Shown here: positions 47,101 to 59,100 of the stretch, piece after piece
How positions within the stretch are numbered: position 1 is the stretch's first letter
Layout of the letters: every line of letters begins with the position of its first letter
Source of the DNA: Pseudoips prasinana
Lineage: Eukaryota > Arthropoda > Insecta > Lepidoptera > Nolidae
Length of the DNA stretch: 64,000 nt
Reading direction: 5' to 3'
Assembly: GCA_951640165.1 (NCBI GenBank)
Contig: OX621253.1
Span: forward strand, 10,806,001 to 10,870,000
The notes under the pieces: model-generated
The model's database searches: none
What the model was told of the DNA's origin: nothing
The model's input: the letters and a program-made list of their open reading frames with translations, nothing else
Program-made: the position numbers and the translations under genes

Positions 47101-50100
47101 TTTTAATACGACTGAATCGCTAGCGCTGATCAGTTTTTGTAATAAGGGCTAGTTTCTAGCGTCACTTTAGCTTATTTTGAACATGGCGTTAGCTATGTCA
47201 TAGCTGATCATAACAGCAGAAAAAGTTAGGCATACGATATATACGATTGTTAACTTAAACATTTGTTTTGATTGAATGAGTTTAATCCTGTTTATTATAC
47301 AGGGTAATTACTGAGAGAAAGCCTACGATAAGGGGATCAAATTTTATGATATTAGTAACATTGCGTAGTACTTAATTTTAATAATATTCCGATTTTACAC
47401 AGTTTCATATAATTTATAAAAACTGTTATTAATTGCTTCAAGAACCAAAAATATCTGAACTTTTCAGTTTACTAAGGTTTTTTGCCTACTAAGTAAATAA
47501 TGTATATTTTGATTTCATATTAATATGCCCCAAAACCGACCCTCTCATGCCAGGTACATAGTATATACATAGTGTGTATACATAGGGTATTAAATTAAAT
47601 AACTTACTTTAGTTATTTAAAAAAATAATAAGCATTCAGAGAACCGATCGAGCATATATTGTGATTGCCTACTAAATAATTGCTCTAATTGGACGTCTCA
47701 ACTGGGTCGTGTTGAAACCGGTAGTAGATGAACCCACTGCGTTTGTTTCGCTGGGTCTTCTCAGTTGGGGCGCATTGGATCCGGGGGTAGCATTAAAACG
47801 AGACCGTCGTTATTAACACAAGTGCCGTCATAATAATAATACCTTAATATAGACAGAACCATTGACAATATGTAGTAAAAATATTAGACCTAAACTAGAT
47901 AATTAAACATAATCTCTTGACAATAACTTGATACGAGCTATCTAAATATCATTGCTATTATAAAATAAATTTTATAAATGTTTTCATACAATGTGTACCT
48001 AAATATCTATGTTACTAGAAATAATAATGTATACAACTATATTACTACAAACATGTTCTGACTATTTACAAGCGCTTTTTTAAAGTCTACGTGAATAAAA
48101 ACCTTTTTTATTTTATTTTTATTTTAATACCCTGTACACAACAATAACTGTAGTGATCGCTAAGCAAAATTTGATCTGCACTGTAAGTTTATAAAGTCAT
48201 TTTCAATAATGCATACCTTTTATCGGTATGATTACTAACACATCGGTCATCGTAGCCTAGTTGGTAGTGCTCCTGCCTACGAGGCTGGTGGTCCTGGGTT
48301 CGAATCCCGGTAAGTGCAAATATTTGTGTGATGAGCACGAATATTTGTTTCTGAGTCATGGATGTTTTCTATGTATATAATTATTTATATAAGTATGTAT
48401 ATCGTCGCCTGGGACCCATAGTACAAGCTTTGCTTAGTTTGGGGCTAGGATGATCTGCGTGACATTGTTCCCACATATTATTATTATTATTACATCTTCT
48501 TCTTCTTAGCGTTTCGATGGCAAACTCGTCAAATTTTTGTGGCCCAGAACGTGGCCACACTGATTGCCCTGCTTGTGGCACTTTTAAGATCGTGCCATGA
48601 ACATGTGGCAGGGCAGGCTGGGCAAGCTGTTAGATGGGCCATGGATTGGACCGATGCTCCGCAAATACAGTCCATTTTGGGGTTGTTCGACAGTCCCCAC
48701 CTAGACATGTTTTCTTTGCTTCGGCCCACCTGAGTCCGGAGTCTGTTTAGGGACTTCCAGATCGGCCACGGTAATTGATGTCCAGGTGGGAGGCTTTCGG
48801 AAAGCGTGACAAACTGATCCATGAATCCTTTTTGTGCACGCCAGATGCTGCATCTCGCTGTTGAGGGATCGGTCGTTAGTGGCGTGGTGCATTTGGCAAA
48901 ACTATTTCGGCTTTTAAGCCTTTGCGGCGGTAGCCTATGCCCATAGAGGGGGTGCCGGGGATCACCATCCATTTTGGCCCTTTCTAGGGAGCTTGCTACA
49001 GTCCTGCGAACGTCTGGTGGCGCTATGCCAGCCAGTGGATACAGCAAATTTACCGGGGTCGGCTTCAAACACCCAGTGATTATCCGGCACGATTCGTTTA
49101 AGGCTGTATCCACTCGCCTTGCGTGCGTGGAGCGGGCCCAAACTGAGCAAGCGTATTCGCCGGCAGAAAATGCTAGCGCCAGTCCTGACGTCCGCAGCAC
49201 TTGCGGCGTTGCTCCCCATTTGGTTGTGACTAGGCGTTGCAACAGGTTATTGCGGGCGTGCACTTTCCTCTTTAGTTCCTCACAGTTCCTTTTATAGGTG
49301 AGGGATCTGTCCAAGATAACGCCGAGGTATTTAGGAGAGCAGTTGTGAGTGATAGACACTCCTTCCCAGGCAATTTTGAGCTCACGCCCCGCCTGAGCGT
49401 TGCGAAGGTGGAAAGCACAGGACTCAGTTTTGGAGGGATTAGGCTTGAGAGAGTTATCACCATAGTACCTACTCAGGTCACTTAGTGCTGCAGTGAGATT
49501 AGCCTCAACCTTGTCAAAACTGGTCGCTTGAGACGTGAGCGCAAGATCGTCCGCATATAGGAAACGGGAAGTGTTTGGGCTGGATGGTTGGTCGTTGGTA
49601 TATATATTAAATAGTAGCGGAGCCAAGACACTCCCCTGGGGAAGTCCATTCTTTTGCCCCCTCCAACGACTTTTTTCCGAGAGAAGATGGACCTGAAAGC
49701 GGCGGTTGTGGAGTAGTTCGCGAAGAATGTTGACGAACTTAAAGTCAGCTGTCAGAGTCTCCACCTTCCACAGAAGCCGTCTCAGATTCACTGTGTCGTA
49801 GGCTGCTGATAGATCTACAAACACAGCACCGGTCACCTTCCCCCGTTCAAACCCATCCTCAAAGTGTTGCGTGAGCTTGAGTACCTGATTGCTACAAGAC
49901 TTTATTGGTCTGAAACCTGCCTGCTCTGGGATTAATCTCGGGTCGACAAAGCTTGTGAGGCGTGTCAGCAACAGCCGTTCAAACAGCTTATATGTGTGGC
50001 ATAGGAGTGAAATAGGTCGATAGTTTTTACGGTCTTGTACCGGTTTTCCTGGCTTTGGTATAGCTATGACCTTTGATTTTCGCCAGATGCGGGGAATTTG

Positions 50101-53100
50101 GGAGGTTTCGAGACAGGTGTTAAACATTTGCAGCAACCAGGACACAGCAACTGGGCCAAGGTGTTTAATTTGCTCAACAGAGATGTTATCTACGCCTAAG
50201 GCTTTACCGGGCTTTAAGGCTTTTATTCCCATGACGATGTCTGGTAGGTGGAAAGGCTTGCTTATGTGGTCACAAGAGCATGCGGAACTGCTCGGTTTTG
50301 GGGGCCTCGGGAGACGGCCAGATGGTTTGCCATTTAGTATGAGCTGATGAGCTATCTGATCAGCAGTAACCTTACCAGGTGTTAAGGGAGCGGGTGGATC
50401 GTTAGTAAGCTTCCGAATGGTATTCCAGGCTTTTTTGCTATTGTGGATCATGTCGATACCGGTAACTGTACTGATCCATCTTTCCCGGCGGTTCTCGCTA
50501 ATTTGGGATAAAAGTTTTTCTCCCACAAGCAAAGTATCCTCTGCGAACGGGTTACTATTGAACAGAGACTCATACTCCTTAAATAGCTTTGCGGAATCAC
50601 TCGACAGCCCTGGAACGTACGATGTGCGGCAACCCCTAGGGATGTGCTTTCGGGACACATTGCACACTAACTCTATAAACTGGTCATATCCTTTCGGGGA
50701 GGGAGGCACGATCAGGAGAGCTTTGTCGATATCCCGCGCAAATTGTTCCCAGTTTGCCTTTGAGTAGTTAAACCGGCGCTTAAGAAGGACCTGTAAAGGT
50801 CGCACAACCGGAACAATTTCACACATGATGGGGCGGTGCTGAGTTCGGGGAATAGGAGTGCATACCGTCTTGACACATTGGGAACTTACGTTGGAGCTAA
50901 CAAAGATAAGGTCCGGGTTATAGCCCCTCTTCCATCGGCCACTGTTGAAGGATGCCGGCTGTTTAGGGTCGTGAACCAAGACCAAGTCGTTCATTTCAGC
51001 CCATGTCTCAAGTGCTTGACCACACTCATCGAGGTCTTTGTAACCCCAAAGTGGACTGTGACTATTAAAATCACCTATGACAATTCTAACGAGTTGGTCG
51101 TCAGCACCCTCCCGGGGCCTAAGCTGGAATGGAGTACCGGGTGGTTTGTAAATGGAAGTAACAGAGCAGTGGTCGAGGTTTACGGTGATTACCTCGATGC
51201 CGTTCTGGGTCGAGCTTTCAGTCGATAGGACACTCATTCCGGGAGTAACAAACACTGCGTTACCGTGTTTCGGGTGACAAGTCTCGGAAATGAGGGTCAG
51301 TCCAGCTATGTAGGGACGGCTCTGCGTTTCATCTCGGTGGGTCTCCTGGACACAGAGGACATCACAGCGTGTTTTACGGTGGAGCTCGGACAATAATTCC
51401 GATTTATCCTCAGAGAAACCTTCGATGTTAATCGAAACTACACGCAGAGCCGGCTTATGCACTGGACCTGGTGGGGTGGTGTTATAATTTGCCATCGTGG
51501 TGAAAGGATTGGCCAGTCAGCGTTAGAACTCGCTAACTGTTGCCCAGGGTGCGCCGAACGTACGGGTTTGTGAGGTACGTCACACGGGGAGGCTCCTTTC
51601 ATGCACCCATTATTACATAAATTAACTACATAATTTATAAGTCAATGTAATTGTATACTGTTGGTGGCTTATTAATAAAATAAAAGAAATAAAATAGTTC
51701 ATACATATTAGATAAACTTTAGAGGGAAACTCTCATGACAGTACTATAATCCGATTAATCATACACGCTACCTGATAGTTCAACCCGCAGCAACCATATT
51801 CGCCCTAAGTTTGCATTTGTCGATAAAGTGCCCCGATAAGGTGATCAAGGTGTTTCAACGTAGGAACACCAAATATAACACAAAAGGTCCGTCAAAATTC
51901 CTCTCAATCCAACTAAATCAGTGTAAGATTACTAGTCTAGTTGTAATCATCATCATCATCATATCAGCCGAAAGACGTCCACTGCTGGACAAAGACCTCC
52001 CCAAAGATCTCCACAATTGCCGGTCTTGCGCTATTCGCATCCAGCTGTTTCCAGCGACCCGCACAAGATCATCGGTCCATCTTGTAGGGGGCCTGCCCAC
52101 GCTGCGTCTTCCGGTTCGTGGTCGCCACTCAAGAACCTTTCTGCCCCAACGGCCATCGGTTCTACGAGCTATGTGCCCCACCCACTGCCACTTCAGTTTT
52201 GCAATTCTTCGGGCTATGTCGGTGACTTTGGTTCGCCTGCGGATTTCGACATTTCTGATACGATCCCGCAGGGAAACTCCGAGCATAGCCCTCTCCATTG
52301 CTCTTTGGGTGACCTTGAGCCTTCTAATAAGGCCCATAGTGAGCGACCACGTGTCTGTTCCGTATGTCATCACTGGCAACACACACTGGTCGAAGACTTT
52401 CGACTTGAGACACTGCGGTATTTTGGACGAGAAGATGTTACGTAGCTTCCCGAACGCTGCCCAGCCGAGTTGGATTCTACGATTGACCTCCTTCTCGAAG
52501 TTGGACCTACCTAGTTGGATGGTCTGTCCTAGGTAAATATATAAATATATTAATAGTTGTAAACGTCATGAAAAAAAAACCTCTTGTTTAAATGGTTTTT
52601 TTATTTTATTTTGTAATATAATTTCAGTAAACAAATGAAATAATATAGCTTAAAAACTATTTGTATTTAGCTTCCAACAAATCAATCAAGATATCGCTCA
52701 AAGCTATGAATAAAAAAAACCTTAACTACTTAGACGTAATGTATCTTGCAATGATCGAACGATTGTTTGGTATTTACCTATTGGCATTTGTGTTACTATT
52801 CGATTAGATTTTTACAATCAGGATACATTTAAATGACCTTTATCTGATTAATGGCGGCAACTCTGTATTTTTGACCGACTTCAAAAAAAGTGGAAGCTCA
52901 TATTTTCTTGTGCATGTTTTTGGAAACATCGAGGTCTAGTTTGACACTTACTGATAAGCCACAGGTCGTGTATAGAGGGTGGGAATCGAACCCACTACAT
53001 CCAGCTTGAAAGGCAAGTATTTGCCAACTGACTTTATTCATTACATACATACGAACAAAGAAATAATATAGGAAAATGTATACGTTTTTCGTTATAAAAT

Positions 53101-56100
53101 TAGTTCAGATTAGAATAATTTTAATAAAAAGATATTGAAGATTTTACACACACATGTATAACCCTACAGTGCATGATTTTTTTTTCAGCAGCGAAAAAAA
53201 TCAATGCGATTTTAAATAATAATCCTTATTTGGAAAAAATAGTAAAAAAAATCGCAACCCATTATCTACCTATGAAATTCAGGTTTTGTAGTATGACCCA
53301 CATGTGTCACAAAATGCAATGAGTAGTGAATATGTACCTTGTATGGGATAGTGTAGAAATGATACAAATTCGTGTTTATTAATTACTTTAATAAAATAAT
53401 AGTAAAAATTTGACAGAAAAACACGTAATAAGCTGTTGTAGTCTTAAAATTGACAAACTTAGGAATATAAACGAGATCAAAAGTAATTAAAAATAGTAAT
53501 ATCATGAACATGGTAGTGTATTATCTACTTGTGAAAGGACATAAAGCAGTTCTTGTCCTTATTTAGACAAAGTGCAACATTGCATTTCTGGCAAGTTACA
53601 AAGGACTTTCCTTTACATCCTGGTAACTTGCAACGCTGCCTAGGATTAGACCAAAACGGAAAGTGGTCAAAACCATCAATCCTAGAATCACGGGGTGGTA
53701 CATTGGCTTTCGGTTTTCTCTTCTTTCGTTCTTCTAGCAAATCGGATATCAATGATGGTCGCCCTCTCTTCCGAGTAATGGATGGCCCAGACAGACACAG
53801 AGCTTTTGCTACTTCCATGCGAAATTCACGTAATTTCAACATTTTAGCATTGCTTTTTCTTTGCTCTTCAACCCTTTTGTATAAGAGCCAACTGTTTATG
53901 ATTATCATATCCAGTAGGTGATAAAATAATCGCATGTACCATTTCCTTGTACGCATTTTTATTTTATGTTTGCCAATAAAACAGTCAAGTAGATCTACTC
54001 CACCCATGTGTCGGTTATAGTGCTGAATAATTTTAGGGCAGTCGATGTTCACATAACGTTTAGTTTTCTTACAAAACCGTCTAACACTTTTTTTAGGTTG
54101 CTCGCCGACGAAAGAAGACGCGAGAACAACTGGTTTATTGTCGAACCACATAACTGTTACAACTGGTATACCCTCAACAGTAGTACTCCACTCTTCTGAA
54201 TATCCGCGTAGTTTCTTGGCTTTGGTTAGTTCTTTATGGGAGGGTATCTGTATGTTTTTTCCCAAGCGACCTTTATTTACTGTACCTAACGTGTGTATTC
54301 CTAGTTTTGCTAAATAGGAAATCAATTCAGGCGATGTATAATAGTTATCAAAGAAAACTTTATAATTTTCTTGCTTTGGAACACATCGACATAGCCGTAC
54401 TACAATGTTACTACTTGCGCCTAAATCAGGTTCATCTGGCAATCTCAGTTCAGGATTGTTTTCAGTGCCAGAATAAATTTCAAAATCATATGCAAAGCCA
54501 GTGTCATCGCATAATACTAGTAACTTGTAACCCCATTTATGGGGTTTATTCGGAAGATATTGACGTAAAAAGTTACAGGCTTTTGTAGCACACATTTGCT
54601 CGTCGACCGAAAGCGTTTCTTTTTTAGGTATCTTCTGACATTTTTTTCTCATAGTTTCGAGAAGAGGTCGTATTCGAAACAGTCTGTCATGTCCAGGTTC
54701 ACCTCTTGGTTTATAATTTTCATTATCATTAAAATGTATAAAACTCCGCAATTTTTCAAAATCTGACAGAGTCATAGTGTTGTATATTAGTGGAACACCT
54801 AACTCTGAGTTCCACAACAAGCGTATATTAGAAAGCGGTACTAGTCCCAACAAAATACATATACCGAAATATTTCTTCAGCTGTATCTCTGTTACTACGT
54901 ATGGCTTAGAGGGATCTTTCTGAACACTATACTTGGTAGATTCCTCGGCAATATGATGTAGTAAATCGGAATCAAAAAAGTACAAGAAATACTGCAGAGG
55001 TGTTTCGAAATCCACGAAAGGTGCTTCTAGGTTGTCATTACCTCTAAAAGGAGTAGGTAGTGATTCAAAAGTACATCTGCGCCATAAATATCTTCTCTTA
55101 TTTCTACTAGTTCTGACAATCGGGTGAGCTGGTTGCACTAGAGAGCGACTTGAGTGTCCTTGTTGTGACGAACGTCTAGTTCTAGTCGAAGCCGGCGATG
55201 AACTGGATTCAAGACCATTTATTTGACCAGAAGTGCTAGGCTGAGGTTCTCTGTTGGTACTTTCCGTAATTAAATTCGAGGTACTTGCCTGTAACGCATA
55301 TGCATCTAAGGTTTCTTCTAAGAAATCATCCTGAAGTAATTGAGGAGTTCCTACTACCTCATCCATCACTAAGTCACGAAGTGTGATCAGTTCATCGTCG
55401 CTATCCTCTTCAGACGCTTCCAGTCCATCTTCGCTTCCCGAAGGTACGTCCAAAAGGGACAGAATATTCTTTTCTGTCAATGATTTATGAGGCCTCATCT
55501 GTGAAAAAAAAATGTTTTTATCTAACCGTTTTGCATGGTGTGACATATCAGTCACATAAAATAAAAACTCAATATTTTACACAATATTTATCAAAATCAT
55601 TGAAAACTAACTTTATGGTAAAACACAAACATAAACTTACCTCTATAAATTATTATAATTACAAAACACGACTTTTTTTTACTTTTTTAGGAATATTGAA
55701 AATCACGTAGAACAACTTTTGTCTAACTGCCTGCAGATTTGAATTAAAATCAGTGTTTAGTACACTAGCGCCACCGAGTCAAGTTTATAAACGATATTGT
55801 ATAGTAGTTTATACTTCATAATTTCAATACCTGACGATAGATGGCGCTAATATAAAATTACGTATTGAAATAATCGCAATTTATGGTATGACCCAGATCT
55901 GTCACACCATGCGCTGTAGGGATAAAAATTCTGCAATCGCAATGAGCTATTTAAAAGATTTGAATTGAAATATGATAAAGAATATATAAAAAATGAATCC
56001 GACACATTTTCCATAGGACCTTTCCACGAGTTCCAAACACATTAGCCAATGACAGTATTAAATCACTGAAGGTCTAAAAAGATAAAGACTTTTAAGACCT

Positions 56101-59100
56101 TAATTTATTTATTGTACTGATTTAGCTGGAAAAATAAACCATCGCCGATATCTATTAGCCAACAAAGCATTTATAAATGGTTTATATTGTTAAAGTGGTT
56201 GTGATTAGGTTTTTCAGCGGCTTGCATTACTAGTTTAATGTTATCTTTGAACTGTGGTTAGTTGTTCCCACGGTAAGATTTTATTGTAACAAAACCTTAC
56301 ATTTAATAGACTTGTGTACTGTATATACCTTCCTCTAGTCTAGCGATAGCGTCTTAAAGAGCTAATAATTAAATCTGAAATTCTGTCAAAATAGCATGTC
56401 TTTGTTAAACAAAATAAATACATACTTATATAGAAAATTACAACTAGACAGGACAAACTGCTGTGTGAATAATATCACCCCATCTCATCCCATGGGGGGG
56501 CGTAGAAATCGTACCAAAGTAAATACCTACCAGAGAACGGGCAGCAGCGTTTTTCTGTGAACTATGACCATCAAACTGCGATTACCCACCCGTCTACCAA
56601 GCGTGGCGATTATTCTTGGGGAGGCTTTTGTCTAGCAGTAAACGTACTTTGGTTGATATATAGGACAAACAGACATGTTCATGCACACAAATATGAACCA
56701 AACCCATGACCTGCGGCATAAATGGGCAGTATTTACCAACCACGCTAACTGGCCTGTATTAATAAAGAATTAATATCATTAAACCGGAAGGGGAAGACCT
56801 CGTAGAACATTCTCTGATCAAATCGGAGACGTACTTAAGAAAGGTCAGGTCAGAAGTACCCTAAACCGGCGAGCATGTATGAAGAATATAATGTCAGTAA
56901 ACGAAGCGAAAGAGGTATGCAAGGATCGTGACAAATGGAAGTCCGTTGTCTCTGCCTACCCCTCTGGGAAACAGGCGTCAGTCTATGTATGCATGTAATA
57001 TCATTAAAACTAAGACGACTAAGGGTAGAAGTAATGATATATATATTTACCAATATTACTTACTATAAATATATATTTTATAATAAAAATAAGTCGGGTT
57101 TTCCTTCCTGACGCTATAACTCCAGAACGCACGAACCGATTTCCACGGTTTTGCATTCGTTGGAAAGGTCTCGGGCTCCGTGAGGTTTATAGCAAAGAAA
57201 ATTTATAAAATTTAACGCGAGTAACACCGCGGGGCACAGCTAGTATATTTATAAAAATATCATACTCATAAATTCGTTGCGGGATCCAAGACACTTAAAG
57301 CGATTCCCTGGGACATGTCTGAGCCTCATCCTTCAGTGCCATTTCATTGTGTGCCACTGTTGATCCTGGCTTACAAGAGTTGCAGTGGTGGGTAAGAGGG
57401 AGGGACTAGTCTACTCATACATTCGTATATGGCTATCTGAATGCCTGATAACGTATCTACATACAAATAAACAATATTATTTTCAAATTCAATAAGTAAA
57501 GGACGATGAATTATTTTTCTATGGATAAATATTTTTGCAATAAATTTTATTAGCACGGCTGTAGGTAAATCTTAGGGGTCATTGACTGCAATCTTGATCC
57601 GTTCCTAAAACGCCTTCAATGTCACAGTTGAATTATTGTGTTCGGACAAATCCTTTTAACATTATAAATATTAATAAGGTATGCGCCAACTTTTGCTCAT
57701 GATTCACATATCAAATAGTATAAACGTCATCGATCTAGTTAATCTGTTACACTTATACAGGGTTGTAGGTAATTGTAAATCTATATATATAAAAATGAAA
57801 CCCGTTTTCCGTTGTCACGACATCACGCGTGAACGGCTGGACCGATTTCACTATTTCTTTTTTTATTGTGTTTGTTATTGTCAGGAGAAGGTTCTTATGT
57901 AAAAAAAAGAATTTAAAATTGCGCCGAAAATAAGAAAATTTAAGAATACTTCACAATCAAATATTATTTCTAATCTAACCTTAGCGCTTTGGACAATATA
58001 ACCTTTTTTAATGTAAGTTTTTTTATTTGACATAGTATTGACAGATAGCGTGCGTTAATAGTCATCGTTAAGACAGGACAAGGTCTGTCGGGTCAGCTAG
58101 TGATAAATAAAAATAAATTGAAAGAAAATATATTAGTATACCTACTAATTTTATCAATTTGTTGGATGGATGCTTGAGGACTTTGACTTAAGGAATAATC
58201 TGGTGAATGTATGACAGAAGCGTTACAAAAAGTGTGATCGGGCGAGGCGAACGGAAGTTGAGAGGGTCATATAAGTAAGTGAAGATAGAAAGAGTTTTAG
58301 AGAGTGAGAGTTACGTTTCGTATATTACTGTAGTGGCAAGAAAATAAAAAACAAATAAGTTATCAATTATTTACTGCACTTGTGGCGCAGCGATTAAGAC
58401 TGGCGCCTCTCCTTTGCGTGTTTGATGCCTCTCCTGGGTTCGATTACCGCGCAGGGTTAGTTTAAAGGAAATATGAAGAGGAAAGCCGTTGAATTGTTAC
58501 GGCATGACACTTCACTAGAAACAAAGGATTAGTAGAAGAAAGAAATATCGGAACCGCTCAAGGATAACCAAATGAAAAGCAAACGTGGAAAATTAGTCGG
58601 GGCAAGAAATTGAAGTGCGTGGTCCCAAGGATATGTATTCGTTCTTAAATAGTATAGATCATCAAGTCAGCCGAATGACGTCCACAGCTGGACAAAGACC
58701 TCCCAAAGATTTTTCCACAATTGCCGTTCTTGTGCTATTTGCATCCAGCGGTTTCCAGCAGTAAGATAGTCATAGTACTCTAAAGAACGCTGCTGCCCGT
58801 TCCCTTTTTGTTTAGATAGATAGATAGATTTTAAAAATGTTACTGGTACCCTGTACTACGTAGGCGAGTTGGGAACATTCTATACCAATGACTAATATTG
58901 AAAGTAGACCTCGCTAGACGTTTTCAATGATCTTGACTTTACCGCGGTGACTTAATCGTTATCTACGAGAATAGAAACATTGTTGTACATTATAATTATA
59001 CTCTATTTGAACTTAACTAGATTAAACAAGTTTGGTATGATTGTGGTTTGGACTAAAGCTTTGACTGTTATTAGTCCTTATACTGCATTATTTGCGGTAA

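Noticed and set aside
48539..51228. Several plus-strand open frames opposite the LINE ORF
   Set aside because: They are shadows of the minus-strand 988-codon reading frame.
53212..55954. TTAA sites near 53212 and 55951 as the piggyBac borders
   Set aside because: The sequences next to them do not form inverted repeats, whereas CCCTACAG ends flanked by ATAA at 53162 and 55921 do.
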